Shown piece by piece: positions 34,127 to 41,841 of a stretch of 44,647 nucleotides of DNA. The DNA is taken from positions 1 to 44,647 of IMG/VR virus record IMGVR_UViG_3300009502_002955; one strand, 5' to 3'. Origin of the DNA: a virus. Position numbers and translations under genes: made by a program. Under the pieces are notes generated by a model that worked only from the letters and a program-made list of their open reading frames with translations, did not search any database and was not told the DNA's origin. Each line of letters opens with the position of its first letter. The first letter of the stretch is position 1.

Positions 34127-35008
34127 TTAAAATTTTAGTGATTTTGATTGATTGATGATTTTATTTTTGAGTCCTAACTGATAGGCTTTGGTAAGCGCTC
34201 CTTCCATGGTCCCGATCTCGTTGATCAGTCCAAGCTGCTTTGCTTTTTCCGCAAAGAAGGCAGCGCCGGTGAACACTTCTGATTCAGCAGCAATTCCAAG
34301 GTTTTCACTAATTGCCTGGTGAAACACTTCATTGACGAAATCCACGAAATCGGTCATCGGCTTGGCATCACCGGTGGCCTTAAATGCGCGCACTTCTTCA
34401 TCCTTGCGCGTTGCTTTGGTGGCATAGAAGTCGGTTATCTTGATTCCAACCTTTTCCAACAACCCGGAGTAATCCTGTATTGATGTTTTTGTCCCAATGC
34501 TCCCAATGATATCGATCTGTGAGGTTGCAATGCGGTAACTGGCAGCAGAGATCACCCACATGGCGGCCGATGCAGCCATACCCATCACCAGGGCAACGGT
34601 GGGTTTTCCAAGGTCCTTGATCATTGCGGAGAGAAGATCAATCTGCGACACCATTCCTCCCGGGGAGTTTACCACCAGCAGAACGGAATTGATCCGGTCG
34701 TTTGCTTTCACTTCCTGGAGTCTGTTCATGAGCATCATGCTGTCCCAGGAACAGATCACGCCATCGATGGGGATCACTGCAACAGAATTTTCAGGGATTA
34801 ATTCATCATCCAGGTTCCATTTCCCAACCGTGTTGATTTGCTGATCCTGCCCGGTCCATGCAACCACGTATGGTTTTTTGTCGTCCATGGGTTTGAGCAG
34901 TATTTCCTGGCCTTTGATAAATGCAATCAGGACCGGCAAATAAGAAACGGCTGTATCCTGGTGGATCAGCCATTGGGCGCCAAGTATTGAAAAAACACGG
35001 TTTAACAT
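34127..35008 (-). CDS. S49-family prohead protease (SppA/ClpP fold)
   Basis: A 293-residue protein with a C-terminal S49 domain (about 75-285). Visible marks are VLLVVNSPGGMVSQIDLLSA, the nucleophile S147 in MGMAASAAMW, and GSIGTKTSIQDYSGLLEKVG, where SppA-type enzymes carry the catalytic lysine region. Phage S49 enzymes cleave scaffold and capsid N-termini during head maturation. The first 35 residues are hydrophobic in part. It precedes the capsid gene, the usual order. Confidence 0.85.
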   Translation of the reverse strand: MLNRVFSILGAQWLIHQDTAVSYLPVLIAFIKGQEILLKPMDDKKPYVVAWTGQDQQINTVGKWNLDDELIPENSVAVIPIDGVICSWDSMMLMNRLQEVKANDRINSVLLVVNSPGGMVSQIDLLSAMIKDLGKPTVALVMGMAASAAMWVISAASYRIATSQIDIIGSIGTKTSIQDYSGLLEKVGIKITDFYATKATRKDEEVRAFKATGDAKPMTDFVDFVNEVFHQAISENLGIAAESEVFTGAAFFAEKAKQLGLINEIGTMEGALTKAYQLGLKNKIINQSKSLKF

Positions 35009-35027
35009 TGTAAACTGAATGAGAATA

Positions 35028-35062
35028 CAATATTATAAGGTGTGGCAAAACTTATAAAGGAC
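35028..35062 (-). promoter_or_regulatory. late promoter (GTCCTTT-N20-TAATATTG)
   Basis: Drives protease, capsid and tail-tube candidate. One base away from consensus in the -7 box. Confidence 0.7.
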
Positions 35063-35073
35063 TGAAAAGAACC

Positions 35074-35550
35074 TCAGGCTGTGATCCAACAGGCTCGATC
35101 AGGGGTGAGGCAATAGAATTCTATCTGGGCACCGGTGGCCTTGGATGATACCTGGCTAACCTGCGTGATCTTAGCACCATTGGCCAGATCACCCATCAAT
35201 TTGGATTCGCCATCTGAATACTGGATGCTGACCAGTACCGGTCGTGCGCGGATCGCATCAAGATCTGCCAGGTTGGTATCATCTTCACCAGGGAAGATGA
35301 ATTTCAGGGATTGTTCGATCAATTCACCGGCATCGTTATCCTTTGGCTTTTCGGTGAATTCGGCAGATCCCGGCGTGAAATATATCTCCGACCATGTTTT
35401 ACCACTTTTAAAATCGACATGCCGATGAAACCTGTCCGGGATTGATGAGATTGCATCTATGTCCTCCTGGAGGGAAAAGAATATTTTGCACACAGCAGGG
35501 GTAAGGTTTGAATTTTTTGAAATTTCGGTCGGAAATATAAAACTTGTCAT
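35074..35550 (-). CDS. phage structural protein, unknown
   Basis: A 158-residue protein, beta-rich towards the end (KITQVSQVSSKATGAQIEFY). It lies after the putative late regulator and before the protease unit. A head-tail joining or decoration role is possible from position. Not recognised. Confidence 0.6.
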   Translation of the reverse strand: MTSFIFPTEISKNSNLTPAVCKIFFSLQEDIDAISSIPDRFHRHVDFKSGKTWSEIYFTPGSAEFTEKPKDNDAGELIEQSLKFIFPGEDDTNLADLDAIRARPVLVSIQYSDGESKLMGDLANGAKITQVSQVSSKATGAQIEFYCLTPDRACWITA

Positions 35551-35611
35551 GGCTGAAATATTTTTAATTTTCGTATGTATTATGCGCCAGTGGCACCAGT
35601 AACAACAGTAA

Positions 35612-36133
35612 TTATGAGTTTACAGGGATGAAAGTCTCCGGACAAACTGCCTCTTTAACTGACGTATTTTTTTTCATTCTAAATTGCCTATGGTAACGCC
35701 TGAGTTTCAGGTACCTTTGGAAATCCTTTTCAAGCGAATCCCAGGAATCCTGCGTTAAATTGTATTTTTCGATGAAAAGCTCCAGCGCATCCTGGCGATC
35801 AAGCCCCATCACGACGTATTTTGAGATCTCACTCCGGAAGGTTATTTTGAAAAACTTCCAAATTTCATTTTTGAATATCCTTTGTTTTGTCGGCGAGAGA
35901 TAATTATTGAAAACGACATTCTTGTTATCAAAATAGGGCAACCGGATTAAAAGGGTAGAATCACCATAATCCGGCTCCGAATAATCCAGGGGTGGTTTCT
36001 CCAGGAATACATCCAGGATGGTGTTGAAGTTGGAATTTTTCAGGAACGTTATTGGTGATGGACCGTACAATGATTCAAGAAATCGGATCAGATAAGGCTC
36101 ACACTTTACCTTGATAACAATGTTTGATGCCAT
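35612..36133 (-). CDS. conserved-looking phage protein, candidate late regulator
   Basis: A 173-residue basic protein. The C-terminal half reads MGLDRQDALELFIEKYNLTQ, then WDSLEKDFQRYLKLRRYHRQ, a helical pair that could bind DNA. I have seen this C-terminal pattern in Bacteroidota prophages, but the function is not known to me. It is the first gene after the non-coding region and is transcribed from a late-class promoter with the weakest -33 match. That position would suit a regulator that also drives its own transcription. Confidence 0.55.
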   Translation of the reverse strand: MASNIVIKVKCEPYLIRFLESLYGPSPITFLKNSNFNTILDVFLEKPPLDYSEPDYGDSTLLIRLPYFDNKNVVFNNYLSPTKQRIFKNEIWKFFKITFRSEISKYVVMGLDRQDALELFIEKYNLTQDSWDSLEKDFQRYLKLRRYHRQFRMKKNTSVKEAVCPETFIPVNS

Positions 36134-36137
36134 GAGA

Positions 36138-36172
36138 TAAATTTAAGTTCGACAACGTGTGGATTAAAGGTC
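36138..36172 (-). promoter_or_regulatory. late-class promoter (GACCTTT-N20-TAAATTTA)
   Basis: Seventh site, with one change in GTCC and a palindromic -7 box. The start codon of the downstream gene again begins 4 nt after the box. A perfect palindrome AAATACCTRTATA-type (AATACC/GGTATT) lies about 20 bp upstream. Confidence 0.6.
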
Positions 36173-36296
36173 AATGCTGGAAATACCTGTATATAGGTAT
36201 TTTCCGGCAAAAATCCAACATTAAATGAAAAATTTCAAGAGGAAAAAAAACATTTCGAGTATGACAGGGACACTTGGTAAAAAAGGCAAATATTTT

Positions 36297-36479
36297 CGTG
36301 CAGTCGTGCTTTAGTACTTTTATTTTGCAACCATTTGAAAATCAATGTGTTTTAAAATTAGTACTTTTTTTCGTGCAATTCGTGCAATTCGTGCGATTTT
36401 CGTGCAGTAAAAAACACCCTCAAATTAACACTGAATCAAATCGTTACAATTTTAAAAAAATCGTGCGCACGAAAGCACG
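36297..36479. repeat. iteron-like cluster of CGTGC motifs
   Basis: Seven CGTGC on the plus strand (from 36297, 36305, 36372, 36381, 36390, 36401, 36462) and two inverted copies GCACG (36467, 36475). The core is a 9-bp tandem CGTGCAATT. The sequence TTAGTACTTTT also occurs twice nearby (36310 and 36358). An AT-rich tract follows. Likely an initiator or regulator binding array. Confidence 0.65.
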
Positions 36480-36606
36480 AAAATATTCTATATATTTATG
36501 AAGTCTACTTGTCAAAAAGAAAAAAATAATAAATAATATATATATGTGTATGGATATCAACTTAATAACTCATTTTTCCGGTACTTATGCACTATAATAA
36601 TTTAAG

Positions 36607-36728
36607 ATGAAAAGGGGGCGGCGGGGTGAAAAAGATCCCGGAAAGGAGAAATGAATAAGGAATTCGTACTGATCCGGCTGCCGCCGGTCCAGTACTCTAA
36701 ACATAAACACCTGGCTTTCGCCAGGTGA
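36607..36728 (+). CDS. two tiny overlapping frames with a strong SD
   Basis: ATG 36607 to TGA 36654 encodes 15 residues (basic, MKRGRRGEKDPGKEK). ATG 36651 to TGA 36728 encodes 25 residues and follows GAAAGGAGAA. The two overlap as ATGA. The second stop lies inside the 36708-36727 hairpin. This could be a leader-peptide arrangement; it may equally be chance. Confidence 0.25.
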
Positions 36729-36790
36729 AGAACGAAAAGAGATGACACCAATCATTACCTTCAGGGTAATCATTCATCCTGGGTGAGATA

Positions 36791-37030
36791 ATGAGGTCAA
36801 ATATTAAGAAACAAAATAACGTTATGAGCTGGGAAGACTATTTGCCTGAAGATTTACAGGAACTTTATGAAATTCATGATTACAAACATGCTGCTGCAAT
36901 ATTAAGTAAAGAATTCCCTTTAGAATTCGCAGAAATATGTTTAGCCTTACGAACGTTCCGATTTTCCAAAAATGATATTCTGCAGGAAGGAGGTAATGAA
37001 AGCAACATCCCTAAATTATTTTCCGATACA
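36791..37030 (+). pseudogene. N-terminal remnant of a BglII-type restriction endonuclease
   Basis: From ATG 36824 the frame reads YLPEDLQELYEIHDYKHAAA, FAEICLALRTFRFSKNDIL and GGNESNIPKLFSD. I recognise this as the start of BglII-family endonucleases, where a DNA-recognition and catalytic part of more than 150 residues should follow. After SDT the frame runs into antisense methyltransferase sequence (to 37189). The catalytic region is absent, so no activity is expected. Assigned from memory of the family. Confidence 0.6.
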
Positions 37031-37344
37031 AATAAATTCAGGCATGGTGTGGGTTTTGGAGAAGTAAGCCAGTCATCATCAACACCATCTGGAAATAAGA
37101 AATTACTTGTTTCCTTTCCCCATTTACTCACATTCTTTATTAATTTATCGTCAGTTGGATCAACCCAAACATGTGACCACCCTCCGTAGCACAGATTTTG
37201 GTAAAATGTATGAGCAGCCGCAACATCACGTTCCAATGCAGAGACACATTTCAATCCTGCCTGTTCAAATCCCAATGATAATCCACCGCATCCAGCAAAG
37301 AACTCAGCATAAGTGTTTTTAAAATCAGGGAAATTGATCTGCAT
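37030..37344 (-). pseudogene. N-terminal remnant of a cytosine-5 DNA methyltransferase
   Basis: The frame begins MQINFPDFKNTYAEFFAGCG and has SAM-binding motif I, FFAGCGGLSLGFEQAG. The Dcm-type sequence extends through VDPTDDKLIKNVSKWG to TPCLNLFV. The catalytic PCQ motif and everything after it are missing; the frame then continues antisense through the endonuclease remnant (to 36880). No methylation activity is expected. Its start codon and upstream region are intact, so a short peptide may still be made. Confidence 0.8.
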
Positions 37345-37366
37345 AAATGTTTATGATATTTGAAAA

Positions 37367-37636
37367 TTACGATGTGAAATTTTCCTCCAATTTTATAATT
37401 CTATTTTCAAGCATTTCCAGAAATGCCACCAGTTTAAGGTTGTCGTCTAATCCTAAACCAATGGACATTTTCTGGAGTCTGGTAATTCGATTGAATTCCC
37501 ATTTAGCCTCTGTTTCTTTCTTGAAGGCAAGTAATTCTTCTTTATGGTCCTCAAAACCCTCCGTCTCTTCAATGTCATAACAAGGATCATACAACCAATC
37601 ATTTTTTAAATATGTTATTTCTTCTGGTGTTTTCAT
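37367..37636 (-). CDS. small hypothetical protein
   Basis: An 89-residue acidic, helical protein, FKKETEAKWEFNRITRLQKM being the best-defined helix. It heads towards the methyltransferase remnant in the early minus-strand run. Not recognised. Confidence 0.6.
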   Translation of the reverse strand: MKTPEEITYLKNDWLYDPCYDIEETEGFEDHKEELLAFKKETEAKWEFNRITRLQKMSIGLGLDDNLKLVAFLEMLENRIIKLEENFTS

Positions 37637-37645
37637 GTTTTACAA

Positions 37646-37840
37646 TTATTTGATTATTAATTCAGTTTCCGGATCAATTACCCATTGTCGACAATCGTCA
37701 AGAACGATCAGAAGCTTTCCTTTATGTTCAACCGGGCGTCCTCTTATGATGTCACAATCGACTACCTTTATTACCGTTCTCCATTTCCTTTGCCCTTTTT
37801 GTTTGAATTGTTGACCTGGTTGTAATTCTTTTGCTTTCAT
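37646..37840 (-). CDS. small hypothetical protein
   Basis: A 64-residue protein from ATG 37840, with KGQRKWRTVIKVVDCDIIRG and a C-terminal beta-like LLIVLDDCRQWVIDPETELI. A longer frame to 37945 would cover the small membrane gene upstream. The ATG overlaps that gene's stop (ATGA), which supports this start. It looks like a small beta-barrel domain. Confidence 0.6.
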   Translation of the reverse strand: MKAKELQPGQQFKQKGQRKWRTVIKVVDCDIIRGRPVEHKGKLLIVLDDCRQWVIDPETELIIK

Positions 37841-37923
37841 GGCTTCAGTATTATGCTCGCAATAATGACCGTCAGCACGATGGCCAAAAAGTAAGCTGTG
37901 AATTTGATGTCTTCTTTTTCCAT
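37837..37923 (-). CDS. 28-residue single-span membrane peptide
   Basis: ATG 37923 to TGA 37837: a charged start MEKEDIKF, then a membrane helix AYFLAIVLTVIIASIILKP. It shares ATGA with the next gene and begins 3 nt after the zinc-ribbon gene, so it is fitted exactly into the early operon. Function unknown. Confidence 0.6.
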   Translation of the reverse strand: MEKEDIKFTAYFLAIVLTVIIASIILKP

Positions 37924-37925
37924 AA

Positions 37926-38434
37926 CTATGCTGTTTGAAAATCACGATTCAACGCTGGCCTGCCTCTCTTGATCGGGATCTGTTGCCTTATTTCTGCAAG
38001 TTTCTTATCCAGGGCAGCATGATCATGCTCCACCGGGGTTGTCTCAATCTGTGGCGGTGGATCCAGAGAAAGTTCTTTTGTTTTCACTTGTACAAAATTT
38101 GGGTTACAATCTTTTTTGCAAAATCTTTGCTTGTTATGAGTAGGCATAAATGGTTTGCCGCACCCTTCACAAATCTTCTCACTGAAGGTCCTGGTTACCT
38201 TGTTTTTAACCTGTGATTCAGGGGGGGGGGTATAACAGTTACATTATCAGCATGTTGCACAGTTGGCGCCTGTAGCTTCCTTTTTACTTGTTCGGAATGA
38301 CACCTCTTTACTGCATCAACGATCATTGATGCAGTGGAAATACAGGTAATTGCAGTCTCAATATTTTTCAATTTCAGCTGATAGGACTTTTTCAGTTCCT
38401 CCAGGGCAAGAATAATCTCAGTTTCTGTTTTCAT
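37926..38434 (-). pseudogene. zinc-ribbon gene split by a G10/C10 tract
   Basis: The first part (ATG 38434, stop near 38195) begins MKTETEIILALEELKKSYQL and reads to VTVIPPP at the C10 tract. With one more C the frame continues as PPESQVKNKVTRTFSEKI and then CEGCGKPFMPTHNKQRFCKK-D-C, a complete C-x2-C/C-x3-C zinc ribbon, with an AT-hook-like KRGRPALNR near the end (stop at 37926). At C10 the product stops after RLKTR and loses the ribbon. This is either a contingency (phase-variable) locus, a slippage-expressed gene, or a length error in the tract. Confidence 0.65.
38221..38230. repeat. G10 homopolymer inside a coding gene
   Basis: Ten consecutive G on the plus strand (C10 in the coding strand), the longest G/C run in the window. 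A change of one base switches between a truncated product and a product with the zinc ribbon. Confidence 0.9.
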
Positions 38435-38444
38435 AAAATGAGGA

Positions 38445-38714
38445 TTAATTGACGTTTTTTGCAACTTTATTGGCTTTTTTTGCAACTTTATTGACGTTTT
38501 TTGCTTTATAATGCTTTGATTTTTGTGGTTTGTGCTTTTTCATCTCTTTGCGTTCACCCGGAGTCCGGAACATCTCTTCGCTGAAGCGGAAATAACACCG
38601 TTCTGCAGTGCAGTCAATAGTGCATGCTTTTGAACTGTCATACTTGCATTTTGAATTTGCCGGTGGAATGACCCTGTTTGAAATGGCCAGTGGATGCGGT
38701 TTCATTTTGTCCAT
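38445..38714 (-). CDS. small Cys-rich protein with lysine-repeat tail
   Basis: An 89-residue protein with CKYDSSKACTIDCTAERCYF (four cysteines, possible zinc site) near 22-42. The C-terminus repeats K-N-V-N-K-V-A-K or K-A-N-K-V-A-K, encoded by near-identical 18-24-bp DNA repeats (38450-38500). ATG follows the primase stop by one base. Likely binds nucleic acid. Confidence 0.65.
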   Translation of the reverse strand: MDKMKPHPLAISNRVIPPANSKCKYDSSKACTIDCTAERCYFRFSEEMFRTPGERKEMKKHKPQKSKHYKAKNVNKVAKKANKVAKNVN

Positions 38715-38716
38715 CT

Positions 38717-41700
38717 TTAAAAATTTGTACCGAAACTTTCATTGCCAATCGTAAAAAACTCAACTCCCCCACGTTTATCATCCCCTCCATGCTTGCCGAA
38801 TTTGTCGATGATCTGAGGGTTGAAGAATGCTCCATGATATTCACACCAGGATACCATCTTTTTCTTGAACCGGTGGGGGGTCATGTATTTACGCTGAGTC
38901 GGGGTCTTCTCAAGGAACCCGTTGTAAAGCTCTGCCCTGGGAATAGGTACATTCATGTTCTGAACCACCGCGGAATTGACACTCTCCGGATCTTCCACGT
39001 TGAAGTACTCCCCTGCCCAGGTCAGGAAGTCTTCACCGATGAATTGGCGCAGGCGGCGCTGATCCAGGCGCTCTGTCGGTGGCTGGATCAGTCCGGAGTG
39101 ATTATACCCCCACCCGAGATCTGCAGCCCGGAAATACAGCCTCAGGCAGTCTGCCATGAAGTTGTAGAACAGGTTCCACTGGCGCTCGTCCCATTCATCG
39201 AAGAAGTTGATCCCGAATTCATCCACCGGCTTGTAGTCTTCATTGTAATAATCGCTGTAGGCGATCAGCGCCTGACGGTCCTTAAATGAAGAGCTGCTGC
39301 CGTTGATGGCGTGGTTGGTTGTGAGATACAGCTTTGGGGTGTCACGTTCCGAAAGTGTGAATTTCTTCTGCCCCTTGGAGTTCACGGTAAGCTTCCCGGT
39401 GATCAGCGGGAAAAAGAATTCGAAATCAATATTGGCGCGAACATCATCGAGGAATATATTGTCCGTTTTTTCGGTCACTTCTTCGAAGATGAAAGGATCG
39501 TTCTCCAGGTCCTTCGATTTAGCGCCAATATAGCATTGAGGCACCACTTCCCCAACGGCAAAGCCGACAATTGACTTTCCCGTCCGGCCGTTGCTCTCCC
39601 CTACCTCACTGAGCTTGCCATCCATGGCAATGACCGCCTTTTCACATGATTTATCGCGGTATTTGTGCAGCAGATATCCGATGGCTGTCATTTTTGACAC
39701 CATGTGAAGGTTTGTCTCGCACTTTTCGTCCATGGTCCGCAGGTCATGCTCCAGTGGCTTTCGGGTTTTCTGATGCTGAATCTTGTTCCAGAAGAATTCA
39801 CCGGTGTTATACAGGAACCTGGCAAAATGACATTCCTTTGCCTCCTGGGTGAATTCAACCTCGAACTGTCCGATGGCTGAATCATATTCCATGGGATCCT
39901 GATTATTCTTCAGGATGCTGTCTAAATCAATCCGATTTACGCTGATCATTTCTTTTCCGATCAGCGTGGCATCGAAGTCATTTACACGGTCTTTCCATAC
40001 GTAGTTTTGCAGATCACTCAGCGGTTTTGATTCGATTCCATCGGCGGTGATCTTCCAGTACTGGTTTTTAAAAAACAAGTATTGATGCCGTTTGTCGGCA
40101 TATTCAAACACCGGCTTTACGAAATCAATGTTTCCCAGGGAATCGGGACCGAAGTACATTTTACCACCACGATAAAGCATGTCCATCACTTCAACAAGTT
40201 CTATCTTGCTGTCGGCGGCCAGGATGGCCTTGCTGAATTCCATGATGTAGTCGCGGATCTGATAAGATTCTTTTATATCCACAATCTTATCAACGATCTG
40301 ACACAAGGCATACTGCCTGCCTGCCATTTCAATACGTCCGAATCCACGGCGGTGAAGGAAGTTATAAGCGTACAGGTATCGGAAACGGTACTGGACATAA
40401 TCATTGCCGTTGCGGTCTTGCTTGGTGATCTTTTCCCAAAACTGTTCATCCTCCTGCAGGGGCTGGGCAGGAACGAGCTTCCCGGCCTCATCAAATTTCC
40501 ATTTATGGCGGCCAATGAAGAATTCAGGGATATTCTGAAGTATATCTTTGTACTTCAGCGAAAATGAATTCGAATCCTGCAGGCTCCAGTACTCGAGCAG
40601 CTTCAGATCCGATACCGTGGTGATCTTGTTAATCTGAATATATTTCCCCTGGCCATCTTTTTCATTGATGGCAGTCTTGATATCATTGAAAAGGTCATTT
40701 TCAGCATCCCGGAGCGTTCCGGCCAGCAAATCATCAATGCCTTTCTCGAACACCGGGATCGTTTCATCCTTGCGGATGTAAGCAAAGTAAATCTCCAGGT
40801 AGATCCCCATGTTGACAAACGTCTTGAAGTAATCCCGGAAATTCCTGACAGCCCAGTAGAATGAGTATGGCCGCTGATCCACCCTGGCCCCGGGCTTCAG
40901 GTCGTTGCTCAGGGCATCCCAATCGGCATCGAGCACAAACACTACCTCTTCCACCTTGCATGCCTGTACGATCAGCTGCAGCTCGTAGGGAAGTTTGTTA
41001 TTATGACCAATGTTCTGGATTCCCATCACGCCAACGGATGTCAGCCCATGCTTGCAAGCCTTGATGGCTTTCTTCTCCCCTTCCTGGATAAACAGCCGTT
41101 TGATCACCCTGCGGTTGCGGTATGCTTCCCGAATCTCTTCCGGGAAGAAAAGATGGGATCCCGATCCTGAAGGCGATGCATACTTCATCGGCCGGCCGCT
41201 CTTGTCGTGATGCAGATCCGGGTTCTGCCAACGGATCCGGAACAGATGCTCGAGCTTGCTTCCCTTGGGCTTGGTGAACAGTACCGGCTTTCCCTCCAGG
41301 TCATAGTACCAGATGATCATGTCATCACCTGGTGCGATCTTTCCATACTGGTCCCTGGTACCGGCTTCAAAAACATCAACAACCTTCTTGGTGTTTTCGT
41401 CGATGATCACCGTTGCCTTCTGATCAGCATCCGACAGGCCACTGGAGGCAAGTTGCCGGTCACGGAAAGTGAGTTCTTTCTTCCCGTTTTTCTTCTGTGG
41501 TCCTTTGGGCTTTTCTTCGTAGTCAAGTACCACATTGTATTTTTCTGCCAGGTATTTTATTGCATCCGGATACGCTATGTTTTTCCTATCCATGATGAAA
41601 TTGATGGGCGATTTCCCACCGTATTCACAGGAGAAGCATTTATAAATCCCTTGGGCAGGCGTTATAATCAACCCCTTGCCTTTGCCTGACATCCCACAAT

Positions 41701-41818
41701 TTGGGCACTTTGTTGAGAGACTGGCGCCGGATCGCTCGAGCTTGCAGAAGTCCGATATTACTTCTTCTACCTTTGTAATTGACAAAATCTTCTGAATGCA
41801 ATCCTGGGTGATCTTCAT
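38717..41818 (-). CDS. primase-helicase replication protein
   Basis: A 1033-residue protein. A CHC2 zinc finger is formed by C38, C41, C61 and C64. A TOPRIM domain follows with E247 in QEGEKKA and D297/D299 in VLDADWD. Near 745 is a Walker A, GESNGRTGKS, and later NIFLDDV as Walker B, typical of SF3/D5-type phage helicases. One chain thus primes and unwinds. It is the largest early gene and implies a phage-encoded replisome start, fitting the iterons to its left. Confidence 0.9.
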   Translation of the reverse strand: MKITQDCIQKILSITKVEEVISDFCKLERSGASLSTKCPNCGMSGKGKGLIITPAQGIYKCFSCEYGGKSPINFIMDRKNIAYPDAIKYLAEKYNVVLDYEEKPKGPQKKNGKKELTFRDRQLASSGLSDADQKATVIIDENTKKVVDVFEAGTRDQYGKIAPGDDMIIWYYDLEGKPVLFTKPKGSKLEHLFRIRWQNPDLHHDKSGRPMKYASPSGSGSHLFFPEEIREAYRNRRVIKRLFIQEGEKKAIKACKHGLTSVGVMGIQNIGHNNKLPYELQLIVQACKVEEVVFVLDADWDALSNDLKPGARVDQRPYSFYWAVRNFRDYFKTFVNMGIYLEIYFAYIRKDETIPVFEKGIDDLLAGTLRDAENDLFNDIKTAINEKDGQGKYIQINKITTVSDLKLLEYWSLQDSNSFSLKYKDILQNIPEFFIGRHKWKFDEAGKLVPAQPLQEDEQFWEKITKQDRNGNDYVQYRFRYLYAYNFLHRRGFGRIEMAGRQYALCQIVDKIVDIKESYQIRDYIMEFSKAILAADSKIELVEVMDMLYRGGKMYFGPDSLGNIDFVKPVFEYADKRHQYLFFKNQYWKITADGIESKPLSDLQNYVWKDRVNDFDATLIGKEMISVNRIDLDSILKNNQDPMEYDSAIGQFEVEFTQEAKECHFARFLYNTGEFFWNKIQHQKTRKPLEHDLRTMDEKCETNLHMVSKMTAIGYLLHKYRDKSCEKAVIAMDGKLSEVGESNGRTGKSIVGFAVGEVVPQCYIGAKSKDLENDPFIFEEVTEKTDNIFLDDVRANIDFEFFFPLITGKLTVNSKGQKKFTLSERDTPKLYLTTNHAINGSSSSFKDRQALIAYSDYYNEDYKPVDEFGINFFDEWDERQWNLFYNFMADCLRLYFRAADLGWGYNHSGLIQPPTERLDQRRLRQFIGEDFLTWAGEYFNVEDPESVNSAVVQNMNVPIPRAELYNGFLEKTPTQRKYMTPHRFKKKMVSWCEYHGAFFNPQIIDKFGKHGGDDKRGGVEFFTIGNESFGTNF

Positions 41819-41841
41819 AATGGGGGAATAGTGGGGATGAG

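Larger units (their letters stand above)
36173..36790. other. non-coding region upstream of the late genes
   Basis: About 600 bp with no convincing long gene. It holds the CGTGC repeat cluster, an AT-only tract (about 36480-36545), a GC-rich stretch with two tiny overlapping frames, and a perfect hairpin CACCTGGC-TTTC-GCCAGGTG (36708-36727). The combination of iterons and an AT-rich tract fits an origin or main control region. Confidence 0.5.

Noticed and set aside
36297-36479. CRISPR array
   Set aside because: Repeat units are only 5-9 bp with no regular unique spacers and no cas genes.
36274-36501. Plus-strand 75-codon frame with FVQFVQFV repeats
   Set aside because: The repeats simply translate the CGTGCAATT iterons; no SD and no protein-like sequence elsewhere.
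36585-36773. Minus-strand 62-codon frame in the control region
   Set aside because: Runs through a perfect hairpin, has no SD and no recognisable protein features.
38678-39289. Plus-strand 203-codon frame antisense to the primase-helicase
   Set aside because: Shadow of the real gene; the minus frame has zinc-finger, TOPRIM and Walker motifs.
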